Shown: positions 53,837 through 63,161 of the stretch, piece by piece | Layout of the letters: each line of letters opens with the position of its first letter | Position numbering within the stretch: the stretch's first letter is position 1 | From: Actinomycetota bacterium | Lineage (GTDB): Bacteria > Actinomycetota > Actinomycetes > Nanopelagicales > Nanopelagicaceae | DNA length: 64,000 nt | Reading direction: 5' to 3' | Assembly (NCBI GenBank): GCA_947449535.1 | Contig: CANFRP010000004.1 | Location: 1-64,000, forward strand | The notes under the pieces: generated by a model | Told to the model about the DNA's origin: nothing | Databases searched by the model: none | What the model saw: the letters and a program-made list of their open reading frames with translations, nothing else | Program-made: the position numbers and the translations under genes

Positions 53837-56008
53837 TTAATTGTTAGTGATTCGGTAGACGTCATAGACGCCTTCGATGCCTCGCACAGATGCTAATACT
53901 GCATCTAAATGCGAGGCATCTGCCATTTCAAAGGTGAATCGAGAAATCGCCACCCGGTCTTTCGAGGTGCTCACGGAGGCATTGAGAATATTTACATGCT
54001 GATCAGACAACGTTCGAGTCACATCAGAAAGTAGGCGACTGCGGTCCAAAGCCTCAACTTGAATATTTACTAAGAAGAGAGTCTTGGCCGCTAAGTTCCA
54101 TGAAACCTTTACCATGCGATCGCCCTGATGAATTTTTAGATCGGTCACATTCACACAATCGAAACGATGCACTGATACTCCGCTACCCCGGGTAATAAAA
54201 CCGGTGATTTCATCACCAGGAACCGGCGCGCAGCATCGAGCCAGCTTTACTAAGACATCATCAGCCCCTTCGACATCTACCCCTGAGGTACTGCGACGAG
54301 GTTGTTGGAATGTTGTTGGAGTGACAATGTGATCGTGGTCGGTATCAGAATGGCCGTCATCAACTGCCAATGAACTCGCAAGCTTCTCCACAACCATCTG
54401 GGCTGAGATGTGACCATTGCCCACTGCTGCGTACATCGCTTCGATATCGGGATAGTGCAGATCATGAGAGAGTTCAAGGATTGCGTGGCCCGCGAAAATT
54501 TTCTGTAATGGCAGTCCTGCTTTGCGCATCTGCCGACCAATGGATTCGCGCCCCGCATCGATCGCCTCTTCTCGCCTCTCTTTGGAGAACCAGGCCTTGA
54601 TTTTCGAACGAGCGCGAGGTGAATTTACAAAATTGAGCCAATCGCGGCTCGGCGCAGCGGTCGGATTCTTATTAGTGACCACATCAATTACATCGCCATT
54701 AACGAGCGTGGATTCCAACGGGACTAGCTTCCCGTTGACTTTCGCACCTACACAGCGATTTCCCACTTCGGTATGCACTGCATAAGCAAAGTCGACGGGA
54801 GTTGAACCAACCGGGAGCGCGATAACGCTGCCTTTCGGCGTAAAGACAAAAACTTCCGGCGTCCGCAAGTCGTATCGCAGAGTGTCGAGGAACTCCCCTA
54901 CATCTTCGGTTTCTTGTTGCCACTCATGGAGTTGCTTTAACCACTGCACATCGGGCGTACCCGCATTAGCTGGCCCACCCGCCAATTTATATTTCCAGTG
55001 CGCGGCAATTCCATATTCAGCACGAGCATGCATATCCAAGGTTCTAATTTGGATTTCCACTGCTTTACCGTTTGGACCAATCACTGTGGTGTGAAGGGAT
55101 TGATACAAATTGAATTTAGGCATCGCTATGTAATCCTTGAAACGTCCTGGTACTGGACTCCATCTGGCGTGAATTGCGCCAAGAACTCCGTAGCAGTCGC
55201 GAACGTTCTCTACTAGAACTCGAATGCCTACTAGATCATAGATTTCACTGAAGTCTCGCCCGCGCACAACCATCTTCTGATAGACGGAATAGAAGTGCTT
55301 CTGGCGACCAGTCACAGTCGCTTGGATTCCATCGTCGCGCAAATCACTTTCAATTGCTTCCACTACTTCATCAGTGAGCTTGGTGCGTGAGGGTGAGCGC
55401 TCTTGAACTAGACGTTCGATTTCTTCATATTTCTTAGGTTCCAGCGTTTTAAAGCTGAGATCTTCTAGCTCCCACTTCATCGCACTCATGCCCAAGCGGT
55501 TAGCAAGCGGAGCATAGATATCAAGAGTTTCGCGTGCTTTGCGTTGCGCTAACTCGGTCGCCACAAATTTCCAGGTTCTGGCATTGTGAAGTCGATCTGC
55601 CAATTTGATGACAAGTACTCGAATATCGCGAGACATGGCGATAACCATCTTGCGAAGGGTTTCTGCCTCAGCAGTCGGACCATAGGTGAGCTTGTCGAGT
55701 TTGGTTACGCCATCAACTAGGTTCGCAACTGAAGTTCCAAAATCCTTCTTTAACTCATCTAGCGAATAGTCCGTATCTTCAACGGTGTCATGTAGGAGCG
55801 CGGCGATTATGGTGTCTTCATCCATCCCGATATCAGCGAGAATTTCGGCCACAGCAAGCGGATGAGTGATGTAAGGCAATCCAGATTTTCGGAGCTGGCC
55901 TTCATGAGCCTTGTTAGCAACTTCGTAGGCAAATTCAATACGTGTTTGTGAATACCCAGGGTGATGCGTTGTCAGACTTCTATCTAGGCCACCAAGGAGA
56001 GCGTTCAC
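53837..56008 (-). CDS. rel: Bifunctional (p)ppGpp synthetase/hydrolase
   Basis: 723 residues, full-length Rel. HD hydrolase domain (YITHPLAVAEIL, LLHDTVEDTDYS), synthetase domain with FKDYIAMPKFNLYQSLHTTVIGP, TGS domain (VFVFTPKGSVIALPVGSTPVDFAYAVH), zinc-finger-like region with LARCCAPVPGDEITGFITRG, and a C-terminal ACT domain (LVNIQVEALDRSRLLSDVTRTL). HD residues are intact, so both synthesis and hydrolysis are expected. GTG start with TAACCT six bases upstream, so probably leaderless. Confidence 0.97.
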   Translation of the reverse strand: MNALLGGLDRSLTTHHPGYSQTRIEFAYEVANKAHEGQLRKSGLPYITHPLAVAEILADIGMDEDTIIAALLHDTVEDTDYSLDELKKDFGTSVANLVDGVTKLDKLTYGPTAEAETLRKMVIAMSRDIRVLVIKLADRLHNARTWKFVATELAQRKARETLDIYAPLANRLGMSAMKWELEDLSFKTLEPKKYEEIERLVQERSPSRTKLTDEVVEAIESDLRDDGIQATVTGRQKHFYSVYQKMVVRGRDFSEIYDLVGIRVLVENVRDCYGVLGAIHARWSPVPGRFKDYIAMPKFNLYQSLHTTVIGPNGKAVEIQIRTLDMHARAEYGIAAHWKYKLAGGPANAGTPDVQWLKQLHEWQQETEDVGEFLDTLRYDLRTPEVFVFTPKGSVIALPVGSTPVDFAYAVHTEVGNRCVGAKVNGKLVPLESTLVNGDVIDVVTNKNPTAAPSRDWLNFVNSPRARSKIKAWFSKERREEAIDAGRESIGRQMRKAGLPLQKIFAGHAILELSHDLHYPDIEAMYAAVGNGHISAQMVVEKLASSLAVDDGHSDTDHDHIVTPTTFQQPRRSTSGVDVEGADDVLVKLARCCAPVPGDEITGFITRGSGVSVHRFDCVNVTDLKIHQGDRMVKVSWNLAAKTLFLVNIQVEALDRSRLLSDVTRTLSDQHVNILNASVSTSKDRVAISRFTFEMADASHLDAVLASVRGIEGVYDVYRITNN

Positions 56009-56014
56009 TCCCCT

Positions 56015-56020
56015 AGGTTA
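56015..56020 (-). promoter_or_regulatory. Putative -10 element for leaderless rel
   Basis: Minus-strand TAACCT, then AGGGGA, then the GTG at 56008. The purine run touches the start codon and is too close to serve as a ribosome binding site. Confidence 0.5.
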
Positions 56021-56038
56021 CCTAACTATCAGGATGAA

Positions 56039-57106
56039 TCAGCGATGCTTTCGCTTCGGCTGATTGCGAGGGCCCCGCTCAATTTTTTTAGATAGAGGAG
56101 CGCCGTCAATTCCCGGTGTTGCAATTTTTGTCTCATTTGATCCAGGAGAGCGTTGTCCCACGCGCTTTGAAAGTGCCTTCATTGCAGGCTCCCGTTCGCG
56201 CAGAGTTGCAAGGATTGGGGTCGCAATAAAAATCGACGAATACGTTCCTGTTGCAAGCCCGATAAAGAGTGCAAGCGAGAGGTCCTTAAGCGTTCCTGCG
56301 CCGAGCAAGCCAGCACCAACAAAGAGAATCGATGCAACCGGAAGAAGTGCAATCAGAGAGGTGTTAAATGATCGAACTAAAGTCTGATTAACACCAAGGT
56401 TTGCTGCCTGCGAATATGTCATCTTTCCGGTGCTAGTGATGACGCGAGTATTTTCCCGAATCTTGTCGAACACAACAACGGTGTCATAAAGCGAATATCC
56501 CAAAATGGTGAGGAAGCCGATAACCGTAGCCGGGGTAACCTCAAAGCCCACCAAAGCATAAATTCCCACTGTGATGAGTACGTCGTGAATAACAGCCAGA
56601 ATTGCTGCGACTGCCATCTTTGGTTCGAAAGCTAAAGCTAGATAAATCATCACAACAATTAAGAAGACGATCAAAGCGCGAAGCGCCTTGCTGGAAATTT
56701 CTTTACCCCAAGATGGTCCGACCACTTGACTTGAGATCTGACTGATATCAACGCCGAAAGATTGTACGAAATCCTGCTTAAGCGCAACTATGCGCTCTTG
56801 AGTCAAGGTGCCGGTTTGAATAGTGATCTTGCTAGTTCCCACCTTTTGGACAACGCTCTCAGTGGTGATACCTGCGGCCTTGAGCGCATCATTTGCTTGC
56901 GCAATCGTCGCACCTGACTTATTAATGAGAAATGAGGAGCCACCCTTGAACTCGATACCAAGTTTTAAACCTTGGGTGGAGAGAGCAAAAACCGCCGCAA
57001 TCAAGAAGATGCCAGAGATTGCATACCAGCGGCGACGCTTACCAATGAAATCGATTGAAGTCTCGCCGCGATAAAGGCGGCCACCAATGCCAGATAGTGC
57101 GCTCAT
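56039..57106 (-). CDS. secF: Protein translocase subunit SecF
   Basis: 355 residues, six transmembrane segments with the large loop after the first. SecF signature LGIEFKGGSSFLI; later LTILGYSLYDTVVVFDKIREN and VNQTLVRSFNTSL. It uses the proton gradient with SecD to help export. Basic, charged C-terminal tail (GPRNQPKRKHR). AAGGAGG seven bases before the ATG is a strong ribosome binding site formed by the last codons of secD. Confidence 0.97.
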   Translation of the reverse strand: MSALSGIGGRLYRGETSIDFIGKRRRWYAISGIFLIAAVFALSTQGLKLGIEFKGGSSFLINKSGATIAQANDALKAAGITTESVVQKVGTSKITIQTGTLTQERIVALKQDFVQSFGVDISQISSQVVGPSWGKEISSKALRALIVFLIVVMIYLALAFEPKMAVAAILAVIHDVLITVGIYALVGFEVTPATVIGFLTILGYSLYDTVVVFDKIRENTRVITSTGKMTYSQAANLGVNQTLVRSFNTSLIALLPVASILFVGAGLLGAGTLKDLSLALFIGLATGTYSSIFIATPILATLREREPAMKALSKRVGQRSPGSNETKIATPGIDGAPLSKKIERGPRNQPKRKHR

Positions 57107-57108
57107 AA

Positions 57109-58623
57109 TTACGCCTCCTTACTAACTACGCCGAGGCTCTTCGCGCTGAAGCCAGAGAGTGGCCTTCCTTCAGCGAAGTATGGAACTCGAGCAAGAATTG
57201 ATACGAGTGGGTGTGTAAAGAAGAAGACCACAATTAAGTCGACCAAAGTGGTGAGACCTAATGTGAAGGCAAAACCGCGAACACTGCTCACCGATAGTAA
57301 GTAGAGAACAATCGCGGCAATAATCGACACTGAGTCGGCCACAATGATTGTGCGCTTAGCGCGGGCCCAGCCAGTTTCAACAGCGGTACGAAGTGAACGT
57401 CCTTCACGAACCTCATCCCGAAGACGTTCGAAGAAAACGATGAATGAGTCAGCGGTAATACCAATCGACACAATCGCACCGGCAATTCCAGCGAGCGAGA
57501 GGGTAAATCCACGGTAATGACCGAGTAGCAATACAGCTAGGTAGGTAATACCTGCGGCGACGATAAGAGAGCCGACGGAAACCAAACCAAGACCACGGTA
57601 ATAAAGAATGGAATAAAGAACGACGAGTAGTAAACCGAGTCCGCCCGCCAATAGTCCAGCATGAAGTTGATCTGAACCAAGAGTTGCAGATACTTGATCG
57701 ACCGAATCCACACGGAAAGCAAGTGGAAGGGCGCCGTACTTCAAGACATTTGCTAATTGAGTTGCACGAGCTTGGGTAAAGGAGCCAGTGATCTGCGCAT
57801 TGCCCGTGAGAATTGCCTCGTTAATGCGAGGAGCTGAAACAACTTGACCATCCAAAACGATCGCAACTTGGTTCAGTGGAGTTCCAAGTGAAGTTACGCG
57901 CTGGGTAAGTTTTCCAAATGCATCGGTTCCATGACCAGTAAATCCAAGATTAACCATCCATCCTGCATTGTTCTGTTGATCGAGAACAGCGGCCGCTTTG
58001 TTGACATCTGCGCCAACTACTTCAGCAGCTGCAAGAATGTATTTAGTGCGCGGACCAGTGGGGTTGGCTGGATCTTGTTGGCTACAAGCAACAACGATCG
58101 CCTTGGCGTTATCCGTTCCGCCCTTATCTTTGGCACAATCAAGTGCAGCGTAGGCTGCATTTATTGCTGGCGTTACTCCTGCCACTGCAGTTGCCGTGTC
58201 TCCCGCTTTACCAACGGTTGCCGCGCCTTCTGATAACACTTGGCGGAAACGTAGTTCGGCTGTCTGACCAACCATTTTGACTAGGTCATCGCCGGTAATT
58301 CCCGGAACTTGAATCACAATATTCTTTTGTGCGCCATTTCCTTCAGCGGTTACCAAGCTCTCGGCAATACCCAATGAGTCAACACGATTGCGGATAATTC
58401 CTACCGCCTCATTAATAGAAGCCTCAGTGACCTTTCCGCCGGCACTAACTACGGGCTTTAGTGTCACGCTGGTGCCACCTTGAAGATCTAGCGCAAGCTT
58501 TACCTTTGTGGCAGAGGTGAAAAACGCCAAGGTCGTAAGAGCAATAGTCAGAAGAGCAAGGATGGCGATGGTGCGCGCTGGGTGAGCAGGCGCCTTCGCT
58601 GATTTAGGAGTTATGACGGACAT
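57109..58623 (-). CDS. secD: Protein translocase subunit SecD
   Basis: 504 residues, first membrane segment followed by the long periplasm-facing loop, then five further segments. DLQGGTSVTLKPV, IRNRVDSLGIAES, INEAILTGNAQITGSF and GIAGAIVSIGITADSFIVFFERLRDE are the family signatures. TAGACT lies eight bases before the ATG. In most actinobacteria yajC sits between ruvB and secD; here only 11 bases separate them. Confidence 0.97.
   Translation of the reverse strand: MSVITPKSAKAPAHPARTIAILALLTIALTTLAFFTSATKVKLALDLQGGTSVTLKPVVSAGGKVTEASINEAVGIIRNRVDSLGIAESLVTAEGNGAQKNIVIQVPGITGDDLVKMVGQTAELRFRQVLSEGAATVGKAGDTATAVAGVTPAINAAYAALDCAKDKGGTDNAKAIVVACSQQDPANPTGPRTKYILAAAEVVGADVNKAAAVLDQQNNAGWMVNLGFTGHGTDAFGKLTQRVTSLGTPLNQVAIVLDGQVVSAPRINEAILTGNAQITGSFTQARATQLANVLKYGALPLAFRVDSVDQVSATLGSDQLHAGLLAGGLGLLLVVLYSILYYRGLGLVSVGSLIVAAGITYLAVLLLGHYRGFTLSLAGIAGAIVSIGITADSFIVFFERLRDEVREGRSLRTAVETGWARAKRTIIVADSVSIIAAIVLYLLSVSSVRGFAFTLGLTTLVDLIVVFFFTHPLVSILARVPYFAEGRPLSGFSAKSLGVVSKEA
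57114..57120 (-). promoter_or_regulatory. Strong ribosome binding site of secF inside secD
   Basis: Minus-strand AAGGAGG is made of the final Lys and Glu codons of secD and the start of its Ala codon. It lies seven bases before the secF ATG, coupling the two subunits. Confidence 0.8.
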
Positions 58624-58631
58624 AGGAGTGG

Positions 58632-58637
58632 AGTCTA
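58632..58637 (-). promoter_or_regulatory. Putative -10 element for secD-secF
   Basis: Minus-strand TAGACT overlapping the ruvB stop, eight bases before the secD ATG; no ribosome binding site is visible. Confidence 0.35.
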
Positions 58638-59672
58638 GGCATCAGAAGTCGGTGTGTCGAAAAGCGCAGGCGGTGTGAGCGGCGTCATTACCCCCAAGTG
58701 GGCAAACCCTGCGGGAGTTGCAATTCGACCACGTGGAGTACGAGAGAGGTAGCCCATTCGGACCAGAAATGGCTCAGCCAAGCTTTCAATAGTCTCGGCC
58801 TCTTCGCCGATTGCCATCGCAAGAGTTGAGATGCCGACTGGCCCTCCGTTGAAACGACGGATCACTGCATCCAAGACAGCTTGATCAAGCCGGTCCAGAC
58901 CAACTGGATCTACTTCATACATTTCTAGCGCGGCCCGCGCTTCCTTGATGGAGATAACTCCCCCGGCATGAACTTCTGCGTAATCACGCACTCGTCGCAA
59001 CAATCGATTAGCCACTCGGGGCGTGCCTCGTGAACGTGATCCAATTTCACTGATTGCATCTGACGAAATAGAAATTCCCATAAGTGATGCGCTCCGGGAA
59101 ACAATCTCCGCAAGTTCGCTATTTTCATAAAAATCTAATTGCGCAGTAAATCCAAACCGATCGCGCAACGGACTGGGGAGCAACCCAGCACGTGTTGTTG
59201 CACCGACAAGTGTGAAGTGCGGAAGCTCTAACGGGATTGCGGTAGCGCCAGGTCCCTTACCGACAATGACATCAACCCGGAAATCTTCCATTGCCAAATA
59301 GAGCAGCTCTTCTGCTGGTCTAGACATGCGGTGAATTTCATCCAAGAAGAGGATCTCACCTTCAACGAGAGAGGAGAGAATAGAGGCGAGATCTCCCGCA
59401 TGTTGAATCGCCGGACCGCTAGTTATTCGAATCGGTGCATCCATCTCAGAGGCAATAATCATTGCCAAAGTTGTTTTGCCAAGTCCCGGAGGCCCTGAGA
59501 GGAGTACGTGATCCGCGGGGAGTTTTCGAGATCTTGCTGCAGACAACAAGAGGTCTAGCTGATTGGAGACTCTTTCCTGACCAACAAATTCCTTAAGTGT
59601 CTTGGGGCGAAGCGCCAATTCTTGAGAGCGCTCATCCTCCCCCGCATGCGATGACGAAATATCCTCGTTCAT
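58635..59672 (-). CDS. ruvB: Holliday junction branch-migration helicase RuvB
   Basis: 345 residues, AAA+ ATPase. [15 protein letters not shown], Walker [15 protein letters not shown], Walker [10 protein letters not shown], sensor [18 protein letters not shown], and the C-terminal winged helix with [15 protein letters not shown]. It starts two bases after the ruvA stop. Motor of the RuvABC resolvasome. Confidence 0.98.
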   Translation of the reverse strand: MNEDISSSHAGEDERSQELALRPKTLKEFVGQERVSNQLDLLLSAARSRKLPADHVLLSGPPGLGKTTLAMIIASEMDAPIRITSGPAIQHAGDLASILSSLVEGEILFLDEIHRMSRPAEELLYLAMEDFRVDVIVGKGPGATAIPLELPHFTLVGATTRAGLLPSPLRDRFGFTAQLDFYENSELAEIVSRSASLMGISISSDAISEIGSRSRGTPRVANRLLRRVRDYAEVHAGGVISIKEARAALEMYEVDPVGLDRLDQAVLDAVIRRFNGGPVGISTLAMAIGEEAETIESLAEPFLVRMGYLSRTPRGRIATPAGFAHLGVMTPLTPPALFDTPTSDA

Positions 59673-59674
59673 AT

Positions 59675-60268
59675 TTAACGTCCACGATTCTGAAGTGCGC
59701 TCTTCAAAAGCTCAGCGATTGGCTTGGCTGAGACGGCGGATCCAACTTCTGCGACCACCGCGTCAATACTCTCTTCCGCTTCTCGCGCCGTAAATCCCAG
59801 ACCAACTAAGGCAGAGTGAAGTTGAACTCTCCAACTTCCAGTAGCACCTCGAGAAGAAGGAACCGATAAATTCGCAACTTTATCTTTTAGCTCAATAACA
59901 GCACGTTGCGCGCCTTTCTTTCCAAGTCCTGGAATACGTTCCAAGGCACCGGAATCTTCATTACTGATTGCTTCAATTATTTGAGCTTCGTCATAAATCG
60001 AGAGCGCAGATAACGCCACCTTTGGGCCGATGCCAGAAACGGTCTGAAGTAATTCAAAGAAGTCTCGAGCAGTAGCACTTTCAAAACCATAAAGCGTCAT
60101 GGAATCTTCTCGCACCACCATGGAGGTGTGAATATAGATCGAAGTTCCCACTGCGAGGGAGGCAAGGTATCGAGCTGGAGCTTGCACGAGCATTCCAAAA
60201 CCATTCACATCTACAACACAAGCCGATGGTGTCAGCGTTTTTACGGTGCCAGAAAGCAAAGCGATCAC
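59675..60268 (-). CDS. ruvA: Holliday junction branch-migration protein RuvA
   Basis: 197 residues. N-terminal OB fold ([31 protein letters not shown]), helix-hairpin-helix motifs [18 protein letters not shown] and [22 protein letters not shown], and the C-terminal RuvB-binding domain ([19 protein letters not shown]). Overlaps ruvC by four bases. Confidence 0.97.
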   Translation of the reverse strand: MIALLSGTVKTLTPSACVVDVNGFGMLVQAPARYLASLAVGTSIYIHTSMVVREDSMTLYGFESATARDFFELLQTVSGIGPKVALSALSIYDEAQIIEAISNEDSGALERIPGLGKKGAQRAVIELKDKVANLSVPSSRGATGSWRVQLHSALVGLGFTAREAEESIDAVVAEVGSAVSAKPIAELLKSALQNRGR

Positions 60269-60807
60269 TTTCCACCCGCTTTCTTCAATCGAGCTCTCTC
60301 TTTATCGAGCGCTTGCGCAAGGCGATTATTGCCTGCTCCGCGCCAATGATGGCAGATCGCCAGTGCCAAAGCGTCAGTTGCATCTACGGGTTTAGGAATT
60401 TCATTTAACTTAAGAAGTTTTACCACCATGTTTGCAACTTGCTTCTTATCGGCTCGTCCTGAACCAGTAATAGCGGCCTTAACTTCAGTGGGAGTGTGCA
60501 TAGCTACGGGTATTCCACGGCGGGCAGCGATCAGCAGCGCAACTCCGGCTGCCTGACCGGTGGCCATCGCAGTGCGAACATTGAGTTGCGAGAAAACTCG
60601 CTCCACCGCAATTACATCTGGGTTATGTATGTCGATGTAGGAGATTAACTCGCTCTCCAATTGGAGCAGCCTCTGTTCTAACGGAGCATCTTTATTGGTG
60701 AGAATCACGCCAACTGCAACCATCTCCAAATTTTGCGAACTTGAGCCACTTTCAACTACCCCAAGGCCACACCTGGTCAAGCCAGGGTCCACCCCGAGGA
60801 CGCGCAT
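60265..60807 (-). CDS. ruvC: Holliday junction resolvase RuvC
   Basis: 180 residues, RNase H-like nuclease. Catalytic acids: Asp in [15 protein letters not shown], Glu in [12 protein letters not shown], and the Asp pair in [15 protein letters not shown]. Complete with ruvA and ruvB behind it. It starts one base past the yebC stop. Confidence 0.97.
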   Translation of the reverse strand: MRVLGVDPGLTRCGLGVVESGSSSQNLEMVAVGVILTNKDAPLEQRLLQLESELISYIDIHNPDVIAVERVFSQLNVRTAMATGQAAGVALLIAARRGIPVAMHTPTEVKAAITGSGRADKKQVANMVVKLLKLNEIPKPVDATDALALAICHHWRGAGNNRLAQALDKERARLKKAGGK

Positions 60808-60808
60808 A

Positions 60809-61561
60809 TTAAAGGCTCGCCATTACCTCGTCGGAGACATCAAAGTTTCCATACACATTCTGCACATCATCTAATTCTTCAATTGCATCGATTAGGTGAA
60901 AAACTTTTGTTGCACCTTCGGCATCTAGTTCAATCGACATACTTGGTAGGAATGATGTGTCTGCAGATTCGTAATCGATACCAGCACCTTGAAGTGCTTC
61001 TCGCACTTTGACCAAATCTGAGGGTTCGGTAACAACTTCAAAGGAATCACCGAGATCATTTACTTCTTCGGCTCCCGCATCCAACACGTGCTCGAGCAGA
61101 GTGTCTTCTGTAACTTTTCCATCAGCTTTATGAACGATGATGACGCCTTTGCGATTGAAGAGATAGGAGACCGAACCTGGATCAGCCATATTTCCGCCAT
61201 TGCGGGTGACTGCCACGCGAACTTCAGATGCAGCTCGATTACGGTTATCTGATAAACATTCGATCATGAGTGCTACGCCATTTGGGCCATAACCTTCATA
61301 CATGATGGTCTGATAGTCCGCTCCACCCGTCTCCAGGCCAGCGCCTCGCTTGACGGCGCGTTCAATGTTGTCTGCAGGCACGGAATTCTTTTTTGCCTTT
61401 GCGATCGCATCAAAAAGTGTGGGGTTACCAGAGATGTCCGCGCCACCGTTACGGGTTGCTACTTCAATTCCTTTGATGAGCTTCGCGAAATTCTTAGCGC
61501 GCTTGGAATCGATGATGGCTTTCTTATGCTTGGTGGTTGCCCATTTGGAATGGCCTGACAC
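60809..61561 (-). CDS. yebC: YebC/PmpR-family regulatory/translation protein
   Basis: 250 residues. Begins [27 protein letters not shown] as the family does; [20 protein letters not shown] in the middle domain and an acidic [13 protein letters not shown] end. Formerly called transcriptional regulators; recent work on family members links them to translation of proline stretches. The GTG start at 61561 has GGAGG seven bases ahead, so the longer frame starting at 61606 is rejected. Confidence 0.96.
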   Translation of the reverse strand: MSGHSKWATTKHKKAIIDSKRAKNFAKLIKGIEVATRNGGADISGNPTLFDAIAKAKKNSVPADNIERAVKRGAGLETGGADYQTIMYEGYGPNGVALMIECLSDNRNRAASEVRVAVTRNGGNMADPGSVSYLFNRKGVIIVHKADGKVTEDTLLEHVLDAGAEEVNDLGDSFEVVTEPSDLVKVREALQGAGIDYESADTSFLPSMSIELDAEGATKVFHLIDAIEELDDVQNVYGNFDVSDEVMASL

Positions 61562-61568
61562 GGTAAAA

Positions 61569-61573
61569 CCTCC
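61569..61573 (-). promoter_or_regulatory. Ribosome binding site deciding the yebC start
   Basis: Minus-strand GGAGG seven bases upstream of the GTG at 61561; it marks this codon and not the upstream in-frame start at 61606. Confidence 0.8.
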
Positions 61574-61613
61574 AGTTAGTTCATGCGCTGGTAGATCATC
61601 CAGCAATAGCCAA

Positions 61614-62210
61614 CTATAACTGAGCGCCTACGACACTCTCCAAAAAGTAGCGATGAATACGATGATCGTGCGTGAGTTCTGGGTGGAATGAGGTCGCAAA
61701 TACCTTGCCTTGCCGTACGGCGACCGCGTGGGATTTCCCATCGGTAAGCGTTGTTGCAAGGATTTCAACGCCTGGTCCATAACTTTCCACCCACGGAGCG
61801 CGAATGAACACAGCGCGAAAGGCAGGGCCTGCAATTCCCGAAATTTCGATATCAGATTCGAAAGATTCCACTTGGCGCCCAAATGCATTGCGCTTAACCA
61901 CCATATCAATCCCACCAAAAGTTTCTTGGCCGGAAGCGGGATCTTGGATTTCCCGGGCGACCATAATCATTCCCGCGCACGAGCCATAAGTCGGCAATCC
62001 ATCAGCAATTCTGGCCTTAATAAGATCGAAGAGATCAAAAGCTTTTGCTAACTTGGAAATCGTCGTGGACTCTCCCCCAGGAATAACCAAAGCATCAATG
62101 GCGGAAATTTCTTGGGCTGTCTTAACTGGAATTGCATCAACGCCTAAGGAAGTGATTGAGGCGATATGTTCGCGAAAATCACCTTGGAGTGCGAGGACTC
62201 CAACTTTCAT
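61614..62210 (-). CDS. pdxT: Pyridoxal 5'-phosphate synthase glutaminase subunit
   Basis: 198 residues; class I amidotransferase-like glutaminase supplying ammonia to Pdx[27 protein letters not shown], nucleophile cysteine in YGSCAGMI, and the His-Glu pair in [14 protein letters not shown]. Two bases behind pdxS, so the pair forms the DXP-independent vitamin B6 route. Confidence 0.97.
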   Translation of the reverse strand: MKVGVLALQGDFREHIASITSLGVDAIPVKTAQEISAIDALVIPGGESTTISKLAKAFDLFDLIKARIADGLPTYGSCAGMIMVAREIQDPASGQETFGGIDMVVKRNAFGRQVESFESDIEISGIAGPAFRAVFIRAPWVESYGPGVEILATTLTDGKSHAVAVRQGKVFATSFHPELTHDHRIHRYFLESVVGAQL

Positions 62211-62212
62211 AT

Positions 62213-63115
62213 TTACCAGCCGCGCTCAGCGAGACGATGTGGAACTGGAATATCTGCAACATTGATTCCCACCATTGCTTCGCCAAGTCCGCGAGAGGCC
62301 TCCGCAACAATCTTGGCGTCGTTGTAATAGGTCGTCGCCTTTACACATGCCGCTGCACGCTTGGCTGGATCGCCAGATTTGAAAATTCCCGATCCAACAA
62401 ATACGCCATCTGCGCCAAGTTGCATCATCATTGCTGCATCTGCAGGAGTAGCAATTCCGCCGGCAGTAAAGAGGACAACGGGAAGCTTGCCGGTAGCAGC
62501 AACTTCCTTCACTAAATCATAAGGAGCTTGCAAATTCTTTGCTGCGACGTAGAGCTCATCTTCGCGCATTGATGACAAGGCACGAATCTCTGCGCCAATT
62601 TTGCGCATATGAGTAGTCGCATTTGAGACATCGCCTGTACCTGCTTCACCCTTAGAGCGAATCATTGCGGCGCCCTCATTAATTCGGCGAAGTGCCTCAC
62701 CAAGATTTGTTGCTCCGCAAACAAAAGGAATCGTCATATCCCATTTATTAATGTGGTGTTCATAATCAGCGGGAGTAAGAACTTCGGACTCATCGATGTA
62801 ATCGACATTGAGAGTTTGTAAAACTTGCGCTTCCACAAAATGGCCAATACGAACCTTTGCCATTACCGGAATTGAAACAGCGGCCTGAATCGCTTGAATC
62901 ATGTCTGGGTCAGACATGCGAGAGACCCCGCCTTGCGCACGAATGTCAGCAGGTACACGTTCCAGTGCCATAACTGCTACAGCTCCGGCATCTTCAGCAA
63001 TCTTTGCTTGTTCAACGTTGACAACATCCATGATGACGCCGCCCTTAAGCATTTCAGCCATACCGCGCTTAACGCGTGCTGTACCGACTGATGATGCTGG
63101 AACTTTTTCGCTCAC
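62213..63115 (-). CDS. pdxS: Pyridoxal 5'-phosphate synthase subunit PdxS
   Basis: 300-residue TIM-barrel synthase condensing ribose-5-phosphate, glyceraldehyde-3-phosphate and ammonia into [24 protein letters not shown], the catalytic-lysine region [14 protein letters not shown], and [15 protein letters not shown] are the family signatures; a second lysine lies near [13 protein letters not shown] start with GGAG seven bases upstream. Confidence 0.98.
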   Translation of the reverse strand: MSEKVPASSVGTARVKRGMAEMLKGGVIMDVVNVEQAKIAEDAGAVAVMALERVPADIRAQGGVSRMSDPDMIQAIQAAVSIPVMAKVRIGHFVEAQVLQTLNVDYIDESEVLTPADYEHHINKWDMTIPFVCGATNLGEALRRINEGAAMIRSKGEAGTGDVSNATTHMRKIGAEIRALSSMREDELYVAAKNLQAPYDLVKEVAATGKLPVVLFTAGGIATPADAAMMMQLGADGVFVGSGIFKSGDPAKRAAACVKATTYYNDAKIVAEASRGLGEAMVGINVADIPVPHRLAERGW

Positions 63116-63161
63116 TTAATTACTCCTGCGTTCGATAGGTAGGCGGCAATACTATCCAATA

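Noticed and set aside
61562-61606. N-terminal extension of YebC
   Set aside because: The family starts at SGHSKW and the GTG there has GGAGG at seven bases.
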